Assembly (NCBI GenBank): GCA_948567375.1
Contig: OX419755.1
Coordinates: 55,818,291-55,882,290, forward strand
DNA from: Lunularia cruciata
Lineage: Eukaryota > Streptophyta > Marchantiopsida > Lunulariales > Lunulariaceae
Direction of reading: 5' to 3'
Length of the DNA: 64,000 bases
The notes under the pieces are model-generated. The model saw only the letters and a program-made list of their open reading frames with translations, was not told the DNA's origin and did no database searches. Position numbers and translations under genes: made by a program. This document shows, piece by piece, positions 32,877 to 44,606 of the stretch (position 1 is its first letter; each line of letters opens with the position of its first letter).

Positions 32877-33931
32877 CATAATAGTGCTATAGACCAAAAT
32901 GTCATCAATATAGCATAGAGAAAAATCCAATCCTGCTAGGATCCTATTTATGACACTCTAGAACTTGATAGGAGCATACTTTAACCCAAATGGTTAGAAC
33001 CTTCACTTATATAATACATCCTTAACGTGAGGATTGATAACCCAAAATGCTATCTTGGATAATCCTCCTCCTTGATTGGCAATTGCTCAAAGATCCAAAG
33101 TATTGAAGATCTTTGCATGCCCAATCGCATCAAAGTTCTCCTCTAGTGTAGACATGGCATACCAATCAGCCCTAGTCTGTCGGTTGATAGGATGGTAATC
33201 TCCACACATCTGCCTATTTGTGTAGCTGCCATGCATATCTTTCTTGGTTGGCATCACTGTACTTGATGCATATTCCCCATGTGAAATCTCCACCAAACCA
33301 GCCTCAGAAAGGACTCTACTCCGGCTTTAAATCAATGCTCTCTTTATGTACTATATCGATAAGGACATAAAGAAACTAGAGTATTGTTAGTCAGCTCAAT
33401 CCAAATATGAGTTCCTTTTAGAGCACCCATATCCATCATACTTAAGGCAAAACAACTCATGTAGCTCCTCAAGAACCTCCAAACTCTCCATCTTTCTCCT
33501 CATGTATGCTTGGGTCCAAGATTTTACTCCCAAGTTTCCTCTATAATTGTCATAAGAGTGGAAGACATACTAATTGGCTGTTACATTGGGCTTTTGGAGA
33601 GCATTAGTGTCATGCTTCCAACTACTAAAGGTCTCAACCTCAGTGTGAAAAACTTCATGCAATTTGGTTGTAAGCTCCATACGTCCTCTACCTACACCCC
33701 AAGTAGACCAAGGGTGTAATCTAAGTAGACCATGCTCACCTGGATGGACTCCAAGTCAACCACTCTCCCTAGTAGCCATTGGTTGTGTCCCAATAATACC
33801 TTGTCTACTTGGTCCATTACCCCTAGCATGTGCCTGAATCATCTTGATAGACATAAAGCTCACAAGTATCCAAGTGGTGATGCCTATTAGGCACATCCTA
33901 CACTACTCTGCCAAGCTAAGGCTCACAATCT
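32877..33931 (-). pseudogene. D2a reverse transcriptase N-terminal part and linker
   Basis: Minus-strand family D pol corresponding to D1 10575-11665. It includes 'MVEISHGEYASSTVMPTKKDM', 'CGDYHPINRQTRADWYAM' and 'IFNTLDL' (33296-33087). Upstream is the linker. The final 30 bp (33902-33931) match the last codons of the D1 methyltransferase. The catalytic part of that domain would lie beyond the D2b insertion and is not in the window. Confidence 0.75.
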
Positions 33932-34487
33932 TGTTGTGCGTATATACATCACTACATCACTACATAACATACATCATTATCAACATCATACACTATAGAA
34001 GCACAACTCACACATAAGTCATACATAAACTCTAAAGTGCCATAATAATAAGTTTGTTTACACAATTTGACTCATTCTCAATCAAATCAGTACTTGATCT
34101 ATCACTCAATAATCTGCCAACAATTGAGTATTGATTACAATCAAGCCATACTCACTCTAGCTAAGAGAATCTAGGTGATGCTTGTTGGCCTCTATCCACC
34201 ATAGTCAGGAACTCAAAGGCTCAACATCAGAGAAGTGAGCTCTATGGAGTTGCACTCCAAAAGTATATCCCTTGGACTTGAGCTAGGTCTCAAACCCTAA
34301 TGGTCCCATTGATGGTACACTCAATGGTGGAAAGTGACAATGGGCTCCACCCTGAAGTCAATACTCCAAACACCAAATCTGATTGTAGGAAAGTAATCTA
34401 CAAGTAATTGCTAAAATACCTCTAACCACTATTGCTGCAAATCCAATTTAAGAGTAATCTAGATGTGATACTACAAATGGCCTAACA
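33932..34487 (-). repeat. 3' LTR of D2b
   Basis: A 556-bp LTR. The + strand starts TGTTGTGCGTATATAC and ends GGCCTAACA. Same length and structure as the D1 3' LTR. Confidence 0.8.
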
Positions 34488-34594
34488 ATTATCATGTGTA
34501 TATACATCAATACACAACATACATTGTTGTAAACATCATACACTATAGAAGCAAAACTCACACATAAGTCATACATAAACTCTAAAGTGTCACA
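34488..34594 (-). repeat. Extra 107-bp LTR-tail copy in D2b
   Basis: The counterpart of 14220-14326 in D1. On the minus strand it is preceded by 'ctaggaggaaat', the likely polypurine tract. Confidence 0.72.
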
Positions 34595-34769
34595 ATTTCC
34601 TCCTAGCTAGCAATTAGGTTCCTCTAACTCCATATAGCCATCTACTCCAAGTTTATGGTATACCCTATGATGCACAAAGATGAAGAGGCTGGGTGCTATC
34701 AAGCCTCATTGTTAGTTGCATGTCTGCAATCTATACCATATAAAGGATGAACTAGCTATAGGTCAAGTA

Positions 34770-34910
34770 CATCTAGCACATAACTATTGTCCTTGGGGAA
34801 CCACCATGAAGGGAGTAGTCATACATACCATATGCCATCCTCTCGAACAACTATCATACACTAACATAGTAGCAACTCCACCAAAAGAGCCACAGAACAT
34901 ACACCTCAAG
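34770..34910 (-). pseudogene. PHD-type finger at the C-terminus of the D2b integrase
   Basis: Minus-strand homologue of 13901-14047. It keeps the first CxxC, 'DSCSRGWHMVC' and a final CxxC-like 'LCARC'. It has lost the third cysteine (Tyr instead) and shares with D1 the TAG at the position where PHD fingers have Trp. It follows the integrase C-terminus ('LRVCEVLPFGVVVLEGRDGVVWKD') after about 35 codons. Confidence 0.75.
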
Positions 34911-36397
34911 CCTGCTCATACAAGTGCCAAGCTTGGGTCCATTATACCATCAATGTTTGAGAGGTAGCATGGCACACAATATTGCACATGATCCTTCCAA
35001 ACAACACCATCACGTCCTTCCAACACAACAACTCCAAATGGCAAAACCTCACACACTCTCAAGATACTATGGCCTTTAGAAACATCAAGTATCGTCGGGG
35101 CTGTCCATTTTAGATATACATAGTCACCTGGATGAAATTGATGGATCAAGGGTCTATAACCTCTTCTTTGAATGGTAGCATAACATAAGGTATCCCTATG
35201 CTAAGCAATCACCAAGTTCTCAAAAGCCATCAGCATCACTCTCCAAAAGATCTTTGCCCATTGAGAACATGCACTCATCCATACATCTAGATCATCCAAG
35301 TCCAACACTACAATAACATCTTGACAAATGGCTGCAAGTAAATTTGGATCTTGTCCATAGAGTAGGAAGTAAAGAGAGAAGGATGCTAAGGAGGCTTGCT
35401 AGCTGAACTGATAACCCATGGCTAACCAAGGTAATTGGAGATCCCAATCTCCCAAATGGCCTCTCTACAAACCATACTTTTGCAATCCTCTCTTCACCAT
35501 CTGAACCACTCTCTTTGCTAAGCCATCTGCCTCAATGTGATCTTGGGAGGTAGTAAAATGATCAATCAAAGCCTTGTAACACAAGACCCGAAACTCTCCC
35601 AAGAATGTTGTACCTTGATCAATCAAAACCTCAGTCGGTGCACCAAAATGACTAAGAACCCAATCTAGGAACAAATAAGTAGTCCCTTCATTGGACTTAT
35701 CAAGCAGTGCCACCAACTCAATCCACTTGGAGAAGTGCTCCATCAATCATCAAAACATACCAATGATGTCTCACAATCAATGATAAAGGTCTAGCAAAGT
35801 CCAAATTCTAATGGTAACCCAATCTCTTGATAGGTAATGGGTGTTATTGTGGCATAGGAGCATTGAATGCTCTAACTTGGTCACAAACCACACATCAAGC
35901 AACAAACTATTCTACATTGGTCTACAAACTGCACCACCAGTAATGACTCTAGAGCAAGCTATATGTATGCTCTACTCCAAAAGCATTCAAAATTTGGTCC
36001 ATCATGTTCCTCATGAGCATGACGGACCAACTGTGGTCTTAGAGATGGTGGTGGTACTACTTGCACTCTACTATCCTCCCATACACACAAAAGGTGTCTG
36101 TCCTGAACCGTCTAGCTTGCTGAAGAACATGGTGTCTCTCCTTGGCTCCAATTGTGCCACCCACAACACCAGTGCAAAGATAGTCCATCACTAAGACATC
36201 ATCATGAATGTCTCACTAAACTGTATCGCTATTTCCACTCTCTATCAATAACTCCTCTTGTATGTGTTGAGAGAGATACCACCAAAGCCTCAAAAAATAT
36301 AAAGAGAAAGGCAAATGCATGCCAACTTGGCACCATCTCCTCATCTATCTTACCATGCCAATGTGCTTTGTTCTGATCTTGCTAGCTAGGACATGGG
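34911..36397 (-). pseudogene. Integrase of D2b
   Basis: Minus-strand integrase homologous to D1 12797-13890. The core 'HFSKWIELVALLDKSNEGTTYLFLD' and 'DQGTTFLGEF' lie at 35746-35465, then 'DHIEADGLAKRVV'. The SH3-like C-terminus is at 35149-34916. Upstream (35750-36397) are the zinc domain and the RNase H-integrase spacer, with many stops. It is cut at 36397 by the solo C LTR. Confidence 0.78.
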
Positions 36398-37406
36398 TGT
36401 GACAACCCAACAAATATCACTTTTGCAGTAATCAGGTAAGTAAAGTTTATACCCGTAGAGATACTAGTCATAAATGTCTAAATACAAAGTCAAATATCAC
36501 AATGTAGTCCTTCTTGGTTTTGTCTTTAATCTCTCAAGTAGCAACTACACATAGAAGAGAGTAACAAGCATTGATTTGCAGTCTTGTCATAATAATTTGT
36601 CATACTTAATCACAACTCTATCAAATCCTTCCAAACAATTTTGATTGTGATGATTCAATCTCTCCTAAAAATGGCATTTCATTGCAAAATGACTTCACCT
36701 CATAATTGTGTTCCACCCCTCCACTAAAGGCACAATTTCCTTGATCAAAATTGCTTCACATCAACACTGTACTGCACTCACAAGTGCAGAATATTACCAA
36801 CACTACAATTCCTCTCAGATCTGTCAAGGCATTGCTCCAATTGCACTTCACTTTGGATCAAACACATAAAATGAAGATCAAGGCTACGGAATCCAACATC
36901 TAACAAACACACTGACTTGCACTTCAAAATTCTCCCACACACTCACAAACATAAACACAATGTTGATACTCAAAATTAAGCTCAAGCAATGAGCACAACA
37001 CTTTGCTTCATCTATTCTCAGAAATTATGAGCACTAAACAATATATGACTACGAATGCCACCTTTTAATAGTACAGCAATCTACAATTACTAACAACTAT
37101 ACCGTTTCTTAACTACTCTTTTAACTTGTAGATCCAAAATAACAATGCACCGCTTCATATCTACCTCTTCAAATCTCAAATTTATTACTATTCCGATCCA
37201 ATGTCTACCTCTTCCTTGGCTTCCAAACCCAATCTCAAAGTAACCTTCCATACTACTCTATCCTTGGGTTTCAAAACTATTCATTCCTCCACCAATTCTA
37301 ACACTCCTTCTTTCTGATCTACAATTCCCGTCACAGGTAACCTTTCTTATTCTCTATCTCCTGACCCACTCTTCTCTAATATCTCCAATGCTAACTCCAA
37401 AGATAT

Positions 37407-38116
37407 CTATACTCCTATGTCATCTACTTTGGTCTTTGCTCTTACATGCTTCCAAAGTCTATCTATCTCAAACTTTACTAAATCTAATTTGATTGTGATA
37501 TTGTCTTCCACTTCCAATATCTTCCTATGTACACAAGTTCTAAGACTAATCAGCAAGGCATTCAAGTCTTTATCTTTTGCATTTCTCCTCCTTGTCTCCT
37601 GCACCAACAACTTCAACTTGTGCAATTGCATTTCTTCAATTCTCATACTAGCATCTGTACTCAACATCACATTCATCCTCATGACAATCTCCTTCAATAG
37701 CTTGAGTCTCATCCTTCTCTCACGTTCTCGATCCGCCAGCCAATCTTCTCTATACATTGCCACTTTTGCCTCAAATTTGGCTTTCACAATCTCCTTCTCC
37801 TTCTCCTTCTCCTTCTAAACAATCTTCTCTTCTAGACTACAAAGTATCTCCCTTAATTTTTCTTCTTCTCTATATCTCACTGTCAGCTCTCTTTGCCAAA
37901 GCTGCTTCTTCTCTTCTACATTCTCCATCACTCTATCAAGCTCTTGCTCCTTCTCTGCTACTTGTGCCATAACATGAATGACTTCTAATCATGAATCAAC
38001 AAACTGCTACTTCAAGATTTCATACTCCGCTATCTGTCTTTCCCACTCTATGACATTGTGCTCTATTGCTCTCTCTCTCTATTCCCCACTTCTCTCTTTA
38101 AGTTCTCAATCACTTG
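37407..38116 (-). pseudogene. LTR ORF of family C, C-terminal half (left of A2)
   Basis: Coiled-coil segment on the minus strand ('REDWLADRERERRMRLKLLKEIV', 37787-37407), matching 'REDWLADQEQERKTKLEPVKEIV' of the 27040-29670 copy. It continues with stops up to the A2 insertion. The N-terminal half is at 46660-47813. Confidence 0.65.
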
Positions 38117-38121
38117 GTTCT

Positions 38122-38813
38122 ATGAGCTAGCTTATCTCTCACTCAGGATGAACCTTTGATGGCTATTATGGTAGTGCACCATGGACTAGGAAGGAAAGGA
38201 ACCCCAACTCCTTCATACTCCTCCAAGGCTAACACTCCAAGACTCAAGACATTGCTCACTAGAGAACTCAATGAGAGAGAGAGATAGTTGCAAATGAAAG
38301 GATGATGAGTACCTCCTCACCCCTTGTTTATATACTTGTGAAATAGTTATGTACCAAAGTTACTAATTACCGTAGTAACTCAACTTACTAGACTAAAAGT
38401 CAACTAAAGTCAAAAAGTAGAAAGGAATATCCATTCACATGGGCATATTCTACTAGCATGTGATCTTATCTTGACCCAACCACTAAGTCAAGGATTCCTT
38501 CACATGGACTATTCTTGGACTATAGAAGAATCCAAAACAAAAAGGTTTGCGGGCCCAAGAGTTCTCAACTCTTTCATCAAAGCCAAACACCTAGGAATAA
38601 TACCAAGTCAACATACTAGAATCCAAAATAGTGGTGCTCATTTTTTCCACTTCCTCTAAAGTAAGGTCCACTCCATGTTAACTATGAATAAATTTAGCTA
38701 ATCATGACTAATGTAGAACCATCCTTTATCTTTATGTAAATAATATCTCTCAAGTACTTGTAATACCAAACTAAATATCACAATACCACACACATGCACA
38801 AATGGGTGTTACA
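38122..38813 (-). repeat. 3' LTR of A2
   Basis: About 692 bp, + strand TATGAGC...GTGTTACA. Directly after it (38814-38828) the + strand reads 'tttacccccggact', that is 'agtccgggggtaaa' in element orientation, the probable polypurine tract, also present in A1 and A3. Confidence 0.87.
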
Positions 38814-38828
38814 TTTACCCCCGGACTA

Positions 38829-40218
38829 AGATTTCACTTTGTCCTCAAAGTGAAGGTTTCTCTACCTTCTATGATACATCTTCAACTTATTATGGTTAAT
38901 CCTATCAAAGTGTCTTCCTCCCAACTCCTTGAGATCATAGGTATAATTGCCCCACACTGTCTCTACTATGAAAGGTCCAAAGTACTTAGGCAAAAAATTC
39001 TTTTGCACTCTCATGAATCAAATAGAATGAAACAACATTGCCCAATCACCTTCTTTGAAAGGCTCCACCTTCTTCTTGCCTTGCCTCTTGTCATAGCTCT
39101 CCTTTTGTTTCCTTTGGGCTTGCTCCACTCAAACCATAGCAACTACTCTTGCCTGTTGATCTTTCCTTGACTTCTTTGCATTGCCTCCTTGTTCTTTCTT
39201 CAATCTCCTATGAATGCTTTGGAAGGTAGGAAGATCAAAGTGAATAGGTAAGGTAGACTCAATACCATATACCAATTGAAATGGAGAATATCTAGTGGAA
39301 GTCTTCATGGTTGTCCTATACTCCCACAAAACTGCATGAATCTTCTTGTCCCAATGATGTTTAGCCCTCTCCATTTCTATATCTTTGGCCAACATCATGC
39401 ACAAGGTCTGATTGGTTCTCTCTGCCAAGCCATTGAAATTTGGCTTATAGAATGTATTTACTCTATGTGTGATAGAGAAATGTTGTAGCATGGCTGTAGT
39501 GATGCTTCCTATAAACTCTCTTCCTCTATCAGAAACCAACTCCAAAGAGCATCCAAACCTAGTGATAATGCGTTCATAAAGAAATCTCCCAACTTCATCT
39601 TCATTCTTGTACCTCAATGGTCTGCCCTCAGCCCACTTGGTAAGATAATCAGTAACTACAACAATGTACCGATTTTTCTTTGGGGTTCTATTGAGTGGAC
39701 CTATACAATCAATTCCTCACTTCTCAAAAGGTCCTAACGATAGTATTGATCTAAGTGGTGGAGTGGAAGAAGATTTTCTAGCAAAAGCTTGACAAACATG
39801 ACAAGTTCTGCAATAACCATGACAATCCTTGAAAATCCCTCTCCAATGGTAACCTGCATCTAGAATCTTGAGAGCAGTCACCTTTCTTGCAAAGTGTCAT
39901 CCACACACTAAACCTTCATAAAACTCCTTTATAAGTAGGATAGACTCTTCCTTACCCATTTATCTTCAAAGTAGACCATCTGCTCCTTGGTGAAAAAGAA
40001 TATCCTCCACCATTGTGTAAGGTCTAGATCTTGCTGCAAGGGCCTTCCTCTCCCTAGCATGCATCCCTTTTGGAAAGTTACCTCTTGTCAGAAAATCCAC
40101 AATCTCCTTGTACTCCATTGGAACCTCTTGAGTGATTGAGATTGTAACGAGCTCCTCTTCTGGGAAGGAATCATCCACTGGCTCATTTCAATCATGATCA
40201 TAGGCTCTAGATAACAAA
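38829..40218 (-). pseudogene. Integrase of A2
   Basis: Minus-strand integrase. The HHCC part (about 39960-39780) reads 'CRTCHVCQAFARKS'-like sequence. The core shows 'FGCSLELVSDRGREFIGSITTAMLQ' (39560-39480), 'NGLAERTNQTL' with the third acidic residue, and 'VLWEYRTTMKTSTRYSPFQLVYG' (39330-39240). The C-terminal part reaches 38830. Stops and frame changes occur near 39630, 39960 and 39125. The separate piece 40178-39966 ('SITQEVPMEYKEIVDFLTRGNF') is the spacer to RNase H. Confidence 0.8.
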
Positions 40219-41462
40219 TCAGCATTTGCATGTTTCTTTCTTTCCTGACATATCTTCAATGGTGTAGTCATACTTAGACAAGAGTATCATCCACCTTGCT
40301 AGTCTCCCTTCAAAATTAGGCTTGTTGAAGATGTACTTCAAAGCCTTGTGATCTGTGATAATGGTGGCTTTCTCTCCAATCAAGTAGTGTCCAAACTTCT
40401 TGAGACCAAAGATCACTGCCAACCCTTCTCTCTTCGTGATAGAGTAGTTCTTTTTTGCTGAAACCATTTGCCTACTAGCATAAGCTATTGGATGATCATG
40501 CTCATCTTGGTGTAATTGACTAAGAATGCATCCTATAGTAGAAGCATCAATGTAAAGGATGAAAGGCTTACTCCAATCAGGTTTAGCAAGAATTGGAGCC
40601 ACAACAAGGGATTGCTTGAGCTCCTCAAAAGCTTTGAGAGCCTCCTTATCCTCCAAAATCACCATGTAATCTACAATCTTCTTCATGTAGATGGTCAATG
40701 CATAAGCCTTGTTGGAAAATGAGAATATGAACCTCCTATAGTATCCAACCATCCCCAAGAATTGGCATAACTTTGTCAAGCTTGAAGGGAATGGAAGGTC
40801 TGAGATTTTCCTCACCTTCTTAGGATCAATTGCTATTCCATCCTTGGAGATGATGTGCCCCAAAATTATACCTTCTTCACATCCAAAAATGCACTTCTCT
40901 AGGTTGAATGATGCATTTGCTTCATCCAAGCGTTGCAAGACCTTGATTAGGTGCTCAAAGTGCTCCTCTTTGCTCCCATAGACACAAAAGTCATCAATGA
41001 AGTCTCTCATAAATTTCCCAATGAAAGGTTTAAATACCTTGTTCATGAACCATTGGAATGTGGCTGGAGCATTGCAAAGCCCAAAAGGCATGACCTTGAA
41101 AGTGTAAGTTCCCCAAGATGGGATGAATGTGGTGAGTTGTTGATGCTCTAGTGCAATCTTGATTTGGTTATATCCACTTTAACCATCTCCAAAACTATAC
41201 CTCTCATGACTTGCAACCTCCTCCAAGATCTTACCAATGAATGGCAATGGGTAGTAGTCCTTCTTGGTAACAACATTGAACTTCTTGTAATCCACACATA
41301 CCCAAAGCTTACAATTTTTTTCTTCACAATGACAATTGGAGAAACCCATTCTGAATTCTCCACCTCAAAGATAAATCCGGTCTCCTTGAGCTCATCAATC
41401 TCCTCCTTCACAACCAAAGATATTGGTGGGCTAATGCAATGTTGCTTTTGGCGGATTGGTCT
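40219..41462 (-). pseudogene. RT palm/thumb and RNase H of A2
   Basis: A 290-codon open stretch (41091-40219) holds 'MPFGLCNAPATFQ', the catalytic 'FMRDFIDDFCVYG', 'LCQFLGMVGYYRRFIFSFS' and the RNase H blocks 'PFILYIDAS', 'PIAYASRQMVSAKKNYS' and 'IITDHKALKYIFNKPN'. The upstream part (41417-41148) has 'WVSPIVIVKKK'. It is frame-shifted relative to the rest and is interrupted by the solo LTR at 41463. Confidence 0.85.
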
Positions 41463-42153
41463 TTAACACCTATTTGTGCATGTGTGTGGTATTGTGATAT
41501 TTAGCTTGTTATTACAAGTACTTAAGAGATATTATTTATATAGAGATAAAGGATGGTTCTATATAAGTCATGGTTAGCTAAAGTTAGTCATAGCTAAGAT
41601 AGAGTGGACCTTACTTTAGAGGAAGTAGAAAAGATGAGCACCACTATTTTGGATTTTAGTGTGTTGATTTGGTATTATTCCTAAGTGTTTGGCTTTAAGG
41701 AAAGAGTTGAGAACTCTTGGGCCCGCAAGCCTTTTTGTTTTGGATTCTTCTTTAGTCCAAGGATAGCCCATGTGAAGGAATCCTTGACTTAGTGGTTGGG
41801 TCAAGATAAGACCACATGCTTAGGGGAATATGCCCATGTGAATGGATATTCCTTTCTACTTTTTGACTTTACTTGACTTTTAGTCTAGTAACTTGAGTTA
41901 CTACGGTAATTAGTAACTTTGGTACGTAACTATTTCACAAGTATATAAACCAGGGGCGAGGAGGTACTCATCATCCTTTCATTTGCAACTATCTCTCTTT
42001 CATTGAGGTCTCTAGTGAGCAATGTCTTGAGTCTTAGAGTGTTAGCCTTGGAGGAGTATGATGGAGTTGGGGTTCCTTGCCTTCTAAGTCCATGGTGCGC
42101 TACCATAATAGCCATCAGAGGTTCATCCTGAGTGAGAGACAGGCCAGCTCAAA
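41463..42153 (+). mobile_element. Solo LTR, family A, nested in A2
   Basis: A + oriented 691-bp LTR inside the RT region of A2, with a perfect 5-bp TSD, GGTCT (41458-41462 and 42154-42158). A1 reads without interruption at the same place (58407). The ends have decayed slightly (TTAACACC and GCTCAAA). It shows that family A stayed active after A2 inserted. Confidence 0.9.
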
Positions 42154-43016
42154 GGTCTTGCATGGGACTTCACCTCTATCTTGTGCTCCTCCAAGGTGAC
42201 TTCTTTCAAATCCTTATAATTGAAATCAATTACATGGATGAACTTGTGGAAAATCTTCTCAAATCTCACCTTCTCCTCCTTGGTAACATTTGGGCCATAC
42301 TTGAGGGTAGCTAACCTTCTCTCTACCTCCTCAAGTGTCAATGGTGATTTATCTAGGTCCTTCAAAACCTCTGGCTTAGGTGCAAAATCCATAGCACACA
42401 AAGGATATACATCTGAATCTGATTCAGATTCATCCTCCTCCGTAGAAGTCTCCTCCTCCATGCTTGTGTCCACACCTGAAGCTCCTTCTTTTGAATCTGA
42501 TTCCCAATAATCAGAAGATGGTGTATCTTAATGTGAAGTGTTGGTGGTGTTAGTCATAGGAACTATGACTCTATGGTTTGATGACCCAATCCTCAAGTAT
42601 CTTTTGTGCCATCTATCTATTGGGAGTGCTGCTCTCAACAATGGCCTCCCAAGAAGTAAATCATAGCTTGAATCCTCCAAGACTTAGAAAGTCATGAGAT
42701 TTTGAACTCCCATAACTGAAACTACCACTTTATCCATTACCCCTACTGGTTGAACTTGTTGCTTGTTTGCCATGCTCACCACAAATGTGAAAAGTCTTGA
42801 GGGTATCATACCCAACTTCTTTGTCAACCTTTCTGACATGGCATTTACTGTTGATCCTCCATCAACCAATGCATCCTTGATGTTGTGACCATTCACTCTC
42901 ACATCAATCTTGGAGGCATATTCACAAGCCTCCCATGGTGTTGGCTTGGCATCCACCACCACCATTGATACTAGAGCTCTTGCCTTCTTCTTCCTCTTGC
43001 TCCTTGTAGAACTCAA
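42154..43016 (-). pseudogene. Protease and protease-RT linker of A2
   Basis: The protease block 'NGHNIKDALVDGGSTVNAMSERLTKKLGM' carries D-G-G-S in place of the usual D-S/T-G (42900-42810). An acidic linker follows ('EEETSTEEDESESDSDVYPLCAMDFAPKPEVLKDLDKSP', split across 42473-42350) and then the start of RT up to the solo LTR. A stop near 42683 and frame changes interrupt it. Confidence 0.72.
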
Positions 43017-43028
43017 ACCACCTCTAAG

Positions 43029-44365
43029 CTACTTTCTCAAGGTGGGGTTCAAAGCAATTGATTGGCCTACTGTGATGTTAGCCTTGTGACTACCAACATC
43101 CTCCAACAGATTATAGTTCCATTGTTGCTTTGAAATCAAGAAATCCTCCATCTCCAACTTCTTCCTTGGAGTCTTTGTTGTTGATGGTGGTGATGTGCAA
43201 GTGCTCCTTGTAGACATAGGAGTATCCTTGCTTGGAGTGAATCCTTGAGAAGAGTGAACATCCTCTGCAAAACGAGCTCTCTTCTTCTCTTGTGCCAAAA
43301 GCTCCAAATTAAGACCCTTGGATTTTGGCCACTCTCCCTTCTCATACTTGCTCTCAACCACATCTATTGATCCTATCTACTTTCCTTTTTTTGGATTAGG
43401 AGCCACTTGGGTTTCACTACCTCCTTCTTTCCCTCTATTGGCTCCCTCATAACCCCTTCCTCCATGGTTAGTGGATTTTGGGCAATTCCTTTGGATATGG
43501 CCTCTTCCTCCACAACCAAAAAAATTTCTATCATCATTGAAATTGCTAGTTGGCCTCCTCTATATGGATAGTTTCCATAACCTCTAGGCCCTCTCCCTTT
43601 ATTCTGATCCACCTTTCTCTTCTCCCATAGTTGCACCACATTGATCTTGAGATCTGCAAGTTGTTCTGTGATAGTTTGAAGTGGATCCTTTGGTGGAGGT
43701 GCAAGAACTGGAGCAACTACTACCTATTGTGCAACCCTTGCCACCAAAGTATCAGAAGTTCCACCATACTTGTAGCCTTGAGGAGGATGCACAACCTCCT
43801 TCACCACCAAATCACTCTCATCTCCTTCCAAACTCTCCTCCATACGAATTGCGATCTTGATAGCTTCAACCTTGGAAGAATGTTTCTCATATCTCACCTT
43901 GCTTCTAATTTGTGGTCTCAATCCTCCCACAAAATTCTTGGTGAGCATGGCCCCTATGCCAATCATTGTTATCTCCACATCATCCCCACCCTTCCTCAAC
44001 ACTATGCAAAATCTGGACTCTAACTTTTCCACTCTTTCCACATAGACTCTCACTTTCTCTCCATCTCCTTGCTTGAGAAATGTAACCTCACTCATCAATC
44101 TCCCATAAATCTCATCTGGGAGAAAGTTCTCAATGAGTGCTGAAGGTAAACTCTCCCAAGACTCTTCTTCCCCATCTCTCCCCTCTCTCTTTTGGTATTC
44201 TCACTCATACCATGTAAGTGCTGCATCCTCAAAGAAATCTGGTAATAATGAGGCCCACTCATTCTTCCTCCTTTGATTGTTTCCTATGCAAGCTCTCTTG
44301 AAGTCTCTCACAAAGGCCTCCACATCTTCTCCATCCTTGCCAAAGAAAACTGGAAGTTTTCCCAT
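43029..44365 (-). pseudogene. Gag of A2 with CCHC knuckle
   Basis: Gag starts at an ATG at 44365 ('MGKLPVFFGKDGEDVEAF') and shows the retrotransposon gag domain: 'WASLLPDFFEDAALTWYE' followed by a TGA where Trp is expected, and 'VTFLKQGDGEKVRVYVERVEKLESRF' (44080-44000). One CCHC knuckle, CGGRGHIQRNC, is at about 43510-43478. The frame changes by one base at a T7/A7 run near 43523, just before the knuckle, which looks like a decay indel. The downstream region (43361-43029) is Ser/Thr/Lys-rich. A1 lacks this whole region. Confidence 0.75.
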
Positions 44366-44606
44366 CTTAACCCCTCACTATCTTTCTTTTCTCTCAAATT
44401 TTATTTTATTTTTCTCTTTTCTTTTCTCTCACTCTATTACTAATAGAGTATGTACATAACTAACACAATTTGTGAATAATCCACCTTAGAGAACACAAAA
44501 GGTTCAGGTTACTCCAAGATTTCTATAGCAACATCAAATCCTAGAGTGCATATTAATCTAACTCTCATGGATAGTTTATCCATAAGTTGAAAGATTATCT
44601 CCATCA

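Larger units (their letters stand above)
1990..33931 (-). mobile_element. Family D element D2a, dispersed in four pieces
   Basis: The pieces 1990-2003, 3909-4048, 15693-15934 and 32877-33931 join, in order, into one minus-strand stretch of family D pol. They correspond to D1 positions from about 12090 back to 10575: RNase H, RT, RT N-terminus, and the last codons of the methyltransferase. Two of the interruptions are solo C LTRs with TSDs (2004-3908, CCAAA; 4049-15692, GTAAR). The third is element C (15935-32876), whose right end is truncated and has removed about 45-60 bp of D2a. At 33931 the copy is cut by D2b. This is the oldest layer recognisable in the window. Confidence 0.8.

Noticed and set aside
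43360..43540. Programmed frameshift between gag and pol of A2 at the A7/T7 runs
   Set aside because: The frame change occurs before the zinc knuckle, the sequence after it is itself interrupted by a stop, and no second intact copy shows it. A homopolymer indel is the simpler reading.
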